A DNA stretch of 8,615 nt from an uncultured Ruminiclostridium sp. (lineage in GTDB: Bacteria; Bacillota; Clostridia; Oscillospirales; Ruminococcaceae). The first letter of the stretch is position 1, and every line of letters starts with the position of its first letter. This document shows, one piece after another, positions 1 to 6,077 of the stretch. Under the pieces are notes generated by a model. It was not told the origin of the DNA and ran no database searches. It saw only the letters and a program-made list of their open reading frames with translations. Both the position numbers and the translations under genes were made by a program. The stretch spans positions 1 through 8,615 of the forward strand of contig CAKSIR010000102.1 in assembly GCA_934462775.1 (NCBI GenBank). The letters run 5' to 3'.

Positions 1-72
1 AAGGCTGCTCACAATATTCCGCCGATGTTTGCAAAAAGATTCAACCAGTTGATTTTAGACACGGTGCAATAA
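1..72 (+). CDS. C-terminal end of a truncated gene, possibly an alpha/beta hydrolase
   Basis: The first 23 codons of the window are open in frame 1 and end at a TAA (70-72), reading KAAHNIPPMF followed by AKRFNQLILDTVQ. The gene starts outside the window. A histidine followed by a short Pro-containing stretch, then FNQLILD in a final helix, resembles the end of many alpha/beta hydrolases, where the catalytic His is followed by an FN-containing helix. This is a guess from a very short piece. That the reading frame is a real gene end is supported by the strong terminator that begins 37 bases after the stop codon and by the absence of any other feature here. Confidence 0.5.
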   Translation, partial: KAAHNIPPMFAKRFNQLILDTVQ

Positions 73-108
73 ATTCCCATTTATCGAACAGTTTATTTCG
101 CCAATCTG

Positions 109-147
109 CCCTGCTGCATAAATAAGTGCAGCAGGGTTATTTTTGTT
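109..147 (+). terminator. Intrinsic terminator of the upstream plus-strand gene
   Basis: CCCTGCTGCA (109-118) and TGCAGCAGGG (127-136) form a perfect 10-bp stem with an 8-base loop, followed by TTATTTTTGTT. This is a textbook Rho-independent terminator reading rightward, placed directly after the truncated gene that ends at 72. Confidence 0.9.
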
Positions 148-152
148 AAATG

Positions 153-192
153 AAAAATCCGCCTCTGTATATCAGAAGCGGATTTGTTTTTA
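153..192. terminator. Bidirectional terminator between converging units
   Basis: AAATCCGC (155-162) pairs with GCGGATTT (178-185), and TCTG (164-167) pairs with CAGA (173-176) around a TATAT loop, with one C/A mismatch. On the plus strand the stem is followed by GTTTTTATT. On the minus strand it is followed by TTTTTCATTT. It probably ends the minus-strand protease operon, whose last stop codon is at 203-205, and backs up the terminator at 109-147 for the plus strand. Confidence 0.85.
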
Positions 193-202
193 TTCAATGG
201 TT

Positions 203-2350
203 TCAGGCTGTTAAATCATCGGGGTAGAAGTAAAGCTCGCCGTTTTCATCGTATGTGAATGTTACAAAATCGGTGTAATAAACGTTGCCGTAAACGTCAT
301 ACAGCGACATTGAGTAATAGTAATCAGCGGCAGGAAGCGCTTCATATTCAATTGTTATTTCGCCGTCTACCGTATATTCTTCGCCGTAGTAATAATCATC
401 GTCGTTATCTGAAAGAACATAGTAAACAGGCGTGATAACATCGCCGTTTGCGAGCTTTATAACATCTCTTGACGCCATACCTGTGTTAGGGTCGATACCG
501 CTCCATGCACCGATAACTTCCCACTTGTTTGCGCTGAAGTCGTATTCGATACGCAAATTTGTAGGTTCGCCGTTAAGAAGAATAGGGCAGGTGTAAATGC
601 TGCGGTCATCGCTTACGCTCACTGTTTCAATGGCGAGAGCCGAGCCGTTGATTGAAGGCCATGAGCCATCAAATGTATCCCTGAGCGTCATTTCGTCAAG
701 GTCGGTGTCAACCTCATCGTCCTCGCCGAGATATATTGTCGTACCGTTTACATCTGTGTAAAGGCTGCAAGCGGCATAGTTAAAGTAGTTGGTATCGAAA
801 AGCTGAACGGTGTATGTTCCGTCCTCGTCGAAGTAAATGTCGGAAATGCTGATTGTACTGTCGTCATTGACTGTATCAAAATCTCCGCTGTTTGTTCCCG
901 CGTCGCCGTCAAACGAGTAGTCGCAGCTCCAGAAGTCATCGCAATCGTCGTAAAGCTGACTGTTGTCATAGCTGTCTACATCGCCGCCGGTTGTGCCGTA
1001 AGCCATTGCGTCAACAAATGCAAGATAGTATGTACTTGTGCAAATGTCGGCGAAAATGGATAACTCCTGAGAACCCTGAACCGAAAGCGGATAGTAGAGC
1101 GAAAGTCCGCCTGCGCCTTCGTGCATAGGTCCGTTTACCTTAGAAATAACCGCGTTGTTAAGCGCTTCAATCGTATCGCTTGCTGTATTGCAATACTCGG
1201 CTGTTGCGTTGAGAAGTCCAAGCATATCAACCATGTTAGTGTAGCCTTCATTGCGGTTGTTTCCGCCGAAATTGTCCGACTTGTAGATTTCGCGGGCAAT
1301 TTCGTTCATATATCCGCCTTCGTACATATCCTGAGCGGTTTCGTTAAAGGCAATCACCAGCTCGTCAATTTTTGAAAGGTCGGTAATTGCAAAAGTCGTT
1401 CCGTCTGAGTCGCCGTTATCAATACAATGCTGATAGTAGCTTTCGCACTGCATTGCACCAAGTTCCGCACCGTCGGCGTTAGGATTTTCCGCAAGATAAT
1501 TCATGATGTCGGTGTAATTCCAGCCTCCGCCCGGTTCGGTTTCCTCGGAAGCGAACATATATCTTGCGTAAGGAACAAGAATGTTCGCGGTTTCAAGGGT
1601 ACTCATAAGGCAGGCGTCAAAGCCGATAAATTCGAACTTATCGGTCATTTGGTCATATACCGAGTTCAAGGCATTGTCTACTTCGCGGAGCGAAAGACTG
1701 TCGCTGTCGTTGAGCTCGTCAAAGCAAACACCGCTTATGCTTCCGCCGCCATGATTCCAGAAAACAAGTCCCATACGCTTTGCAGGGTAGTTTTCAACGC
1801 CCCATGAAACGAAGTCGGCAAGGGTCTGCGAGTCGCCCATGCTGGCGTTGTCAATTTCGTCAACCAACTCAACATCGCCGTCTATGTTCGCGTATCTCTG
1901 AATGGATTCGCTGGAAAAACCGCACTGCCATTCATTGGTTCCGCCTGTCTGGTAAACAATGCGTACATCATCGCTGTACTGAGCGCTGATTGCTTCTGCG
2001 ATGTCGCTTGACGCGGCTGCGTATTCGCTTTCAAGATCCGTTCCGCACATATAAACAAGGATTGTCCAGCCGCTGTCGCCCATAGGACCCTCGTCTGTTC
2101 TGGAGCGGCGGTTTACGGTGAATTCGCCGCTGTTCAGTGATAACTGAGTTGCACCGTTCAGATAAACGCGGTTTTCCTCTTCGGAATCACTGCTGTCGTC
2201 GGTGTCGTCGTATTCCTCGCTGTCGTCGTAATACTCATCGTCATCGTAATTATCATCGCCGCTGTCTGAATCGCTGCATCCGCTGAACGAAATCATTCCA
2301 AGCGTAAGTGACATTACAAGAATAGATGTAAGAATTTTCTTTAATTTCAT
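203..2350 (-). CDS. Clostripain-family (peptidase C11) lipoprotein
   Basis: A 715-residue secreted cysteine protease anchored as a lipoprotein. The N-terminus is a type II signal peptide (KLKK, a hydrophobic stretch, then FSGC), with Cys25 as the lipidation site. Residues 26-59 form a linker that is almost entirely Asp, Glu, Ser and Tyr. The C11 domain starts near GWTILVYM (94-101). The catalytic pair is visible as His200 in FWNHGGG and Cys247 in GFDACLMS, and this spacing fits the His-Cys dyad of clostripain and PmC11. ASEETEPGGGW (267-277) matches the family's substrate-pocket region. Family members cut after Arg or Lys and mature by self-cleavage; that is family knowledge, not seen here. 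Residues from about 455 to the end form a beta-rich C-terminal extension with many acidic and aromatic residues, of unknown role. The start is set by AAGGAG just upstream in the 17-nt gap after the membrane-protein gene, so the two are probably co-transcribed. Confidence 0.93.
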   Translation of the reverse strand: MKLKKILTSILVMSLTLGMISFSGCSDSDSGDDNYDDDEYYDDSEEYDDTDDSSDSEEENRVYLNGATQLSLNSGEFTVNRRSRTDEGPMGDSGWTILVYMCGTDLESEYAAASSDIAEAISAQYSDDVRIVYQTGGTNEWQCGFSSESIQRYANIDGDVELVDEIDNASMGDSQTLADFVSWGVENYPAKRMGLVFWNHGGGSISGVCFDELNDSDSLSLREVDNALNSVYDQMTDKFEFIGFDACLMSTLETANILVPYARYMFASEETEPGGGWNYTDIMNYLAENPNADGAELGAMQCESYYQHCIDNGDSDGTTFAITDLSKIDELVIAFNETAQDMYEGGYMNEIAREIYKSDNFGGNNRNEGYTNMVDMLGLLNATAEYCNTASDTIEALNNAVISKVNGPMHEGAGGLSLYYPLSVQGSQELSIFADICTSTYYLAFVDAMAYGTTGGDVDSYDNSQLYDDCDDFWSCDYSFDGDAGTNSGDFDTVNDDSTISISDIYFDEDGTYTVQLFDTNYFNYAACSLYTDVNGTTIYLGEDDEVDTDLDEMTLRDTFDGSWPSINGSALAIETVSVSDDRSIYTCPILLNGEPTNLRIEYDFSANKWEVIGAWSGIDPNTGMASRDVIKLANGDVITPVYYVLSDNDDDYYYGEEYTVDGEITIEYEALPAADYYYSMSLYDVYGNVYYTDFVTFTYDENGELYFYPDDLTA

Positions 2351-2367
2351 AAATATCTCCTTTTGAT

Positions 2368-3111
2368 TTATGCTCCAAAGAAGCTGAGGAAATTAAATCC
2401 TGTCGGGAATGGGATTGTGAACATATAAATTGTTCCGAATAAAAATCCGGCAATAGCGACGCAGGTAATAAGCATTCTGTTTGGCAGACGCTTGAAAGTG
2501 CCGACAATACCGAGCATGAACAGAACAACTGAATAGATAACTGTTACAAGGTTGAACGTATCGCCCTTGGTGTTGTCAGCCTGACCCTCGGCAAGAACCG
2601 CTTCGCTTTCGGCAAGAATTGCGCTTGCGTCGGTATAGTAGCTTTCGACAAAGTCGTCGTGAGAGAATGGGCTGACTGTTGAAGTTTCACCATTTTTTAC
2701 CCAATCGATAATGTCGTCAGCCTCATAGCTGAAGTCATATCCGATAAGGGCAGCCATTTCATCGGTAAGATTGTCAATGCAGATAAACTTGATTTTGTAT
2801 GCGCTTTCGTAAAGCTTATCTTCATCGCCTGTCTGGTCTGCATACAGTATTTCAACCTGATAGTCGCTAATCATGTTCCATACCTGCATATCCTGCATAA
2901 GCTGCTGTGACGCTTCGTTCCAGCGTGCGTTTCCGTCTGCTGCGAGGTTATTGCTCTTGGTATAGTTGGTGGACATATTTCCGCCGTGAAGCGAGCCGAT
3001 CCATGATGCCCATGCTGTGGCAAGTGCGGTTATACCTAAGAAAATTGCAATAATTATCTCCAGAATATCCTCTTTGCTTCTTTTTTCTTTCTTGATTTCG
3101 TTTTCTTCCAT
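2368..3111 (-). CDS. Three-helix membrane protein with extracytoplasmic helical domain
   Basis: A 247-residue protein of unknown function. The N-terminus is highly charged (EENEIKKEKRSKED). A first membrane helix follows at about 16-38, then a polar, mostly helical domain at 39-185 (NARWNEASQQLMQDMQVW is typical of it), and two more helices at about 186-205 and 212-233 joined by a positively charged turn (KRLPNR). The charges place the N-terminus and that turn inside the cell and the large domain outside. The layout, and the ATAWASW-(x)n-GG motif at the end of helix 1, resemble a widespread uncharacterised bacterial family near DUF4337; I cannot confirm membership. GGAGG (3117-3121) sits 5 bases from the ATG and fixes the start. 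The clostripain-type lipoprotein gene follows after 17 nt, so the two products may act together at the cell surface, but this is inference. Confidence 0.85.
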   Translation of the reverse strand: MEENEIKKEKRSKEDILEIIIAIFLGITALATAWASWIGSLHGGNMSTNYTKSNNLAADGNARWNEASQQLMQDMQVWNMISDYQVEILYADQTGDEDKLYESAYKIKFICIDNLTDEMAALIGYDFSYEADDIIDWVKNGETSTVSPFSHDDFVESYYTDASAILAESEAVLAEGQADNTKGDTFNLVTVIYSVVLFMLGIVGTFKRLPNRMLITCVAIAGFLFGTIYMFTIPFPTGFNFLSFFGA

Positions 3112-3153
3112 TTTTTCCTCCGATTTACCGTTTTACGGCAGTTTTAATAAAAT

Positions 3154-3185
3154 AAAACACGGATATTTTCCTTTATCCGCGTTTT
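3154..3185 (-). promoter_or_regulatory. Terminator-like hairpin in the leader of the protease operon
   Basis: On the minus strand, a 12-bp stem (arms 3174-3185 and 3154-3165, one G-U pair) with an 8-base loop is followed by a U-rich tract (ATTTTATT). It lies between the promoter at 3270-3297 and the start codon at 3111, where it would stop transcription before the operon is reached, so it is a candidate attenuator. The plus-strand reading also ends in TTTTT but has an A/C mismatch in the stem. A smaller hairpin (3126-3140) follows just before the ribosome binding site. Confidence 0.5.
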
Positions 3186-3235
3186 TGACGAGAATAAACC
3201 GACAAGGTTAGGTAAATAAGAAACATATTCACCAT
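3173..3235 (-). CDS. Possible 20-codon leader peptide ORF
   Basis: An ATG at 3235 on the minus strand opens a 20-codon frame beginning MVNMFLIYLT and ending SRQKRG. Its TAA (3175-3173) falls inside the first arm of the terminator-like hairpin. A ribosome stopping there would cover that arm, as in attenuation leaders. Against it: there is no clear Shine-Dalgarno sequence, only a purine-rich AAAAAAGAAAC, and no run of one amino acid codon that would suggest a sensed amino acid. It may be chance. Confidence 0.2.
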   Translation of the reverse strand: MVNMFLIYLTLSVYSRQKRG

Positions 3236-3269
3236 TTTTGTTTCTTTTTTATATAACTTCAATAAATAT

Positions 3270-3297
3270 ATTATATCATTTTTAAGCAATAAGTCAA
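3270..3297 (-). promoter_or_regulatory. Sigma-A promoter of the membrane protein-protease operon
   Basis: On the minus strand, TTGACT (-35, 3292-3297) is separated by 16 bases from TATAAT (-10, 3270-3275). Transcription would start near 3263, giving a leader of about 150 nt before the ATG at 3111. The leader holds an inverted repeat (AAGAAACA 3218-3225 with TGTTTCTT 3239-3246) and then the terminator-like hairpin at 3154-3185. Confidence 0.75.
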
Positions 3298-3430
3298 TAA
3301 ATAATGGAAATATTTGTTATATTTTTGTTTTAAGGTTTGATTACCGATGTTTAAATTATAGTAGATAATACTGATGTAAAAAATGCGTAATACGCTGAAT
3401 TGATAAGCCGTATGGTGTAATTGGTATAAT

Positions 3431-3598
3431 TTCAAGGCGTATGTGAGATTGGAGGTCAAAAACGTGATATAGGAAGAAAAATTATCGTTCGGCGCAGGTT
3501 TGATGGAGCGGGTGATTGAAAATAGCGGGAATGCGTGGTATAATGACATAAGGGCTGTTGACATGCCCGATAAATCGGAAATTGACCCGGTGTTTTAG
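3431..3598 (+). pseudogene. Decayed coding fragment, copy A
   Basis: One frame reads FKAYVRLEVKNVI, a TAG (3470-3472), then EEKLSFGAGL, MERVIENSGNAWYND, IRAVDMPDKSE and a TAG at 3596-3598. The same residues recur at 4267-4389 (VVEKSGNAWHND, MRAVNLSDKLE). By eye, 54 of 68 aligned bases (3513-3580 against 4311-4381) match. There is one 3-base, in-frame gap, and several differences fall at silent third positions (AGC/AGT, GGG/GGA, GCG/GCA, GAT/GAC). That pattern implies both descend from a translated gene. The internal stop and the lack of a plausible beginning make this copy a remnant, although the stretch from ATG 3503 to 3598 could still encode 31 residues. I do not recognise the family. The TAG abuts the ribosome binding site of the next gene. 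Confidence 0.5.
3516..3544 (+). promoter_or_regulatory. Extended -10 promoter inside copy A, likely drives the 174-residue gene
   Basis: TTGAAA (3516-3521), 17 bases, then TGGTATAAT, in which TATAAT is 3539-3544 preceded by an extended -10 TG. Transcription would start near 3551, about 57 nt before the GTG start at 3608. The equivalent positions in copy B keep TTGAAA, the 17-base spacer, the TGG and CATAAT. Confidence 0.6.
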
Positions 3599-3601
3599 GT
3601 G
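3597..3601 (+). promoter_or_regulatory. Weak ribosome binding site that selects the GTG start at 3608
   Basis: AGGTG lies 6 bases before GTG 3608-3610, followed by AAA AAA. The alternative GTG at 3599 has no ribosome binding site and would overlap this one, so 3608 is the better start. Confidence 0.5.
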
Positions 3602-3607
3602 TTTGTT

Positions 3608-4132
3608 GTGAAAAAAGTTGTTATAATTTTATTGTTAGTCTTTGCAGTCTTTTTATCATTGGTTATATTTTTGACAGTATCCTATTATGCTCCTTATAAA
3701 TATGTTGAAAACTGCTTTTACTCAAATACAGAAATTTTTGAGCAACTGCCAAGTCTTTTTAAAACATTACAGACTGAAGATATTTCTTCTGTACATATAG
3801 CGGAGAATGATTTATCTAACGCCTCATATAATGAGGTTAAAACTATTCTTGCAGGTTTACAAGAACAATATCGGAAAGATAGTGACTATGCTGTATTTTC
3901 TTCTGTCAATGCAGAATATGATGAAAACGGAAATTTATTATTATATATGATTGCAAAAAGCGAAAAACTTAAAAATGGTGACGGTATCAATTCTCACGAT
4001 ATCAGATTTTATTATTTGGTGTATATTGATGAAAATTACAGCGGAAATTCAAGAATTCATATTGATAAGAATTATAAAGAGCCATTCCGAGGAAATTGGT
4101 ATACTTGGTCATCGGATTCATTCTCAGGTTAA
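3608..4132 (+). CDS. Membrane-anchored protein of unknown function
   Basis: A 174-residue protein (GTG start; starting at 3599 would add three residues). The first part is a short Lys pair and one strongly hydrophobic helix (about residues 3-25, VVIILLLVFAVFLSLVIFL), with no cleavage or lipobox motif, so it is probably a membrane anchor with the rest outside the cell. Residues 30-174 are polar and mixed alpha/beta in character, with LPSLFKTLQTEDISSVHI, LAGLQEQYRK and a C-terminal YYLVYIDENYSG stretch. I do not recognise the family. The gene is visibly more AT-rich than its neighbours and prefers TTA, TAT, AAT and AAA, and it is the only complete protein gene on the plus strand here. It lies between two decayed repeats and has its own promoter and terminator, so it looks acquired or left over from a local duplication. 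Confidence 0.75.
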   Translation: MKKVVIILLLVFAVFLSLVIFLTVSYYAPYKYVENCFYSNTEIFEQLPSLFKTLQTEDISSVHIAENDLSNASYNEVKTILAGLQEQYRKDSDYAVFSSVNAEYDENGNLLLYMIAKSEKLKNGDGINSHDIRFYYLVYIDENYSGNSRIHIDKNYKEPFRGNWYTWSSDSFSG

Positions 4133-4175
4133 TTCATTGTAGCAACAACTTTAAATTTATTGAGCAGCTTGACAC

Positions 4176-4210
4176 AAAAAGGAGCAGCCGTCATGGCTGC
4201 TTCTTTTTTA
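4176..4210 (+). terminator. Terminator of the 174-residue membrane-protein gene
   Basis: AGCAGCC (4183-4189) and GGCTGCT (4195-4201) pair around GTCAT. The stem extends outward by G-C, G-U and A-T pairs to the A run at 4176-4180, ending in TCTTTTTTA. Strong rightward intrinsic terminator 43 bases after the stop codon. Confidence 0.9.
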
Positions 4211-4266
4211 TGCTATTTTAAGGAAACGGTGTAAAATGTCGAACAGAACTTGAGGGCGAAAAGAAG

Positions 4267-4389
4267 TTTAAGGTATATATGCTGTGCATAAGAAAATTTG
4301 ACCGGAAAAGTGGTTGAAAAAAGTGGAAATGCATGGCATAATGACTGCATGAGGGCTGTTAATCTGTCCGACAAACTGGAATTTGTCTA
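4267..4389 (+). pseudogene. Decayed coding fragment, copy B
   Basis: Second copy of the segment at 3431-3598. It begins with FKVYM (4267-4281; FKAYV in copy A), then shifts frame and lacks about 37 bases relative to copy A. It resumes in another frame from 4310 with VVEKSGNAWHND, MRAVNLSDKLE and FVY. Similarity stops near 4389, where the plus-strand frame runs into sequence that reads better on the other strand. The frameshift and deletion make it a remnant. The TTGAAA-17-CATAAT element (4314-4342) is kept, but no gene lies downstream for it to serve. Confidence 0.45.
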
Positions 4390-4443
4390 TTCTTCCTCTT
4401 CGCTAAGATCTGATTCATTACATATTCCCAATTCTTCAAACAT
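4387..4443 (-). CDS. Possible 18-residue ORF after lysA, or the tail of a lost gene
   Basis: On the minus strand, GGAGG (4451-4455) is followed after 7 bases by an ATG that opens MFEELGICNESDLSEEEE and a TAG. The acidic, low-hydrophobicity end looks like a natural C-terminus. The frame is also open upstream (PLHKFDGGNE), so this may be the last piece of a larger lost gene whose end meets copy B. It lies 37 bases after the lysA stop and could be translated from the same transcript. Short length leaves chance as a real alternative. Confidence 0.25.
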   Translation of the reverse strand: MFEELGICNESDLSEEEE

Positions 4444-4480
4444 TTCATTGCCTCCGTCAAATTTATGCAGCGGGGCTTTA

Positions 4481-5749
4481 TTACTTATTGAAGCTATATT
4501 TATCTGAAAAATCAAAGGTTGCAAAATAGTCGTTAGGTGTTTCTGCACGTCTGATTTTCTTGAAGCTGCCGTCCTCGCAGAGAAGAACCTCCGCTGAACG
4601 AAGCTTACCGTTGTAGTTGTAGCCCATTGAGAAGCCGTGCGCGCCGGTGTCATGAATATAAATCAGGTCGCCAATGTCGATTTTCGGTAACATTCTGTCA
4701 ATTGCGAACTTGTCGTTATTTTCGCAAAGTCCGCCCGTTATATCGTACTTATGGTCACATGGCTGATTTTCCTTGCCCATGACAGTGATGTGGTGATATG
4801 CGCCGTAAATTGCAGGACGCATAAGGTTAGCCGCGCAGGCGTCAAGTCCGATGTATTCCTTGTAAATATGCTTTTCGCGGATTGCAGTTGCAACAAGAGC
4901 GCCGTAAGGTCCGAGCATGAATCTGCCAAGCTCAGTGAAAATCGCAACATCGCCCATTCCCGCAGGAACAAGGATTTCTTCAAACGCCTTTCTTACGCCC
5001 TCGCCGATAACAGCAATATCATTTGCGGGCTGATCCGGCTTGTAAGGGATTCCAACACCGCCCGAAAGGTTAATAAAGCTGATTTCAACGCCTGCCTTTT
5101 CCTTTATTTCAACAGCAGCCTTGAACATGATTCTTGCAAGAACGGGATAATAATCGTTTGTAAGAGTGTTGCTTGCAAGGAAAGCGTGCATACCGAATTT
5201 CTTTGCTCCCTTTTCCTTGAGGATTCTGTAGGCTTCAATAATCTGCTCGTGAGTCATTCCGTACTTTGCGTCTTTCGGAGTATCCATAACGTTGCCTGTT
5301 TCGGAAGTCTTGAACTCTCCGCCCGGATTGTAGCGGCAGCAGATTGTTTCAGGAATACCGGTAAGCTTGTCAAGAACATCGATGTGTGTAAAATCGTCAA
5401 GGTTGATGATTGCTCCAAGCTCGTAAGCAAGACCGAAATCAGCGTCGGGAGTTGCGTTTGAGCTGAACATAATATCATGCTTCTTTGCGCCAACCTTGTC
5501 CGAAAGCATTAACTCGGTGTATGACGAGCAGTCAAAGCCGCAGCCCTCTTCCTGAAGAATTTCCATTAAGTATGGATTTGGGGTAGCCTTTACCGCAAAA
5601 TATTCGCGGTATCCCTTATTCCACGCAAACGCCTGCTTTAAGCGGCGTACATTTTCTCTGATTCCCTTTTCATCGTAAATGTGAAATGGAGTTGGAATTT
5701 CTGCAATAATCTCCTCCAGCTTTTCCTTGGTTGTAAACGGTGTTTTCAT
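4481..5749 (-). CDS. lysA: Diaminopimelate decarboxylase
   Basis: A 422-residue PLP enzyme of fold type III that converts meso-diaminopimelate to L-lysine and CO2, the last step of lysine synthesis, in the cytoplasm. The barrel carries the PLP lysine Lys54 in YFAVKATPNP, HAFLASNT (188-195) in place of the usual HIGS, the phosphate-binding SGGVG (229-233) and TELGRF (272-277) in place of EPGR. The C-terminal part has LDACAANLMRPAIYGAYHHI (302-321), the catalytic Cys342 in GGLCENNDKFA and the active-site region GAHGFSMGYNYN (369-380). These variants are usual in a clostridial subgroup annotated as LysA. Related decarboxylases of D-ornithine/D-lysine or carboxynorspermidine share the fold and cannot be fully excluded. 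An AAGGA (5757-5761) in the 15-nt gap behind the small membrane-protein gene sets the start, so it is probably the last gene of that operon. No clear terminator follows it. Confidence 0.88.
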   Translation of the reverse strand: MKTPFTTKEKLEEIIAEIPTPFHIYDEKGIRENVRRLKQAFAWNKGYREYFAVKATPNPYLMEILQEEGCGFDCSSYTELMLSDKVGAKKHDIMFSSNATPDADFGLAYELGAIINLDDFTHIDVLDKLTGIPETICCRYNPGGEFKTSETGNVMDTPKDAKYGMTHEQIIEAYRILKEKGAKKFGMHAFLASNTLTNDYYPVLARIMFKAAVEIKEKAGVEISFINLSGGVGIPYKPDQPANDIAVIGEGVRKAFEEILVPAGMGDVAIFTELGRFMLGPYGALVATAIREKHIYKEYIGLDACAANLMRPAIYGAYHHITVMGKENQPCDHKYDITGGLCENNDKFAIDRMLPKIDIGDLIYIHDTGAHGFSMGYNYNGKLRSAEVLLCEDGSFKKIRRAETPNDYFATFDFSDKYSFNK

Positions 5750-5764
5750 CTCTGTTTCCTTTCT

Positions 5765-6073
5765 TTATATAAAACTTAGTATTAACAATGCACCCGTTAT
5801 AATTATCTTAGCTGCAATGCAGCCTTTTCTCGTACTGTGAAGTCGCTTTTCGGTTGCTTTTTCGGGATTATACATAGCGGTGTTTTCCCATTGCGGCATT
5901 AACGAACAAATGCTGAACGCACCGTAGCAAATCAGTGCAGTCACGGCAAAAATCGCAGCCCCGCCCTTGCCGCTTGTTACAAGAACGATGTCGCAGACAA
6001 CCGTACCTGCCGCTATTAGAGCAGAAACGATTTCCGCTGCCAATTCTCCCTTTGTGTAAGCAACTTTTTTCAT
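5765..6073 (-). CDS. Small three-helix membrane protein
   Basis: A 102-residue protein with hydrophobic helices at about 11-33, 38-59 and 84-102. A cytoplasmic or surface loop (60-83, PQWENTAMYNPEKATEKRLH) is rich in charged residues. There are no recognisable catalytic or binding motifs, and I do not know the family. The ATG lies 4 bases after the esterase stop codon, and its AAGG ribosome binding site lies within the esterase's last codons. lysA follows after 15 nt. This tight packing supports a real gene in the operon and suggests translational coupling to the esterase. Confidence 0.75.
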   Translation of the reverse strand: MKKVAYTKGELAAEIVSALIAAGTVVCDIVLVTSGKGGAAIFAVTALICYGAFSICSLMPQWENTAMYNPEKATEKRLHSTRKGCIAAKIIITGALLILSFI

Positions 6074-6077
6074 GTAA

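Noticed and set aside
1427..1807. 126-residue plus-strand ORF
   Set aside because: Antisense to the catalytic domain of the clostripain-type gene, with no motifs of its own.
3558..3563. TTGACA hexamer in copy A
   Set aside because: No -10 hexamer occurs at 16-18 bases downstream; the TTGAAA/TATAAT pair at 3516-3544 is the better promoter.
3271..3564. 97-residue minus-strand ORF
   Set aside because: It runs through the operon promoter and the antisense of copy A, has low-complexity composition and no ribosome binding site.
3601..4132. Lipoprotein assignment for the 174-residue protein
   Set aside because: There is no cysteine after the N-terminal helix in a lipobox context; the first cysteine comes well after it in a polar stretch.
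4387..4653. 88-residue minus-strand ORF overlapping the end of lysA
   Set aside because: Most of it is an out-of-frame reading of lysA; only the last 18 codons, with their own ribosome binding site, are kept as a possible ORF.
4751..5461. 236-residue plus-strand ORF
   Set aside because: It lies entirely antisense to lysA, whose motifs are unmistakable, and has no ribosome binding site or family resemblance.
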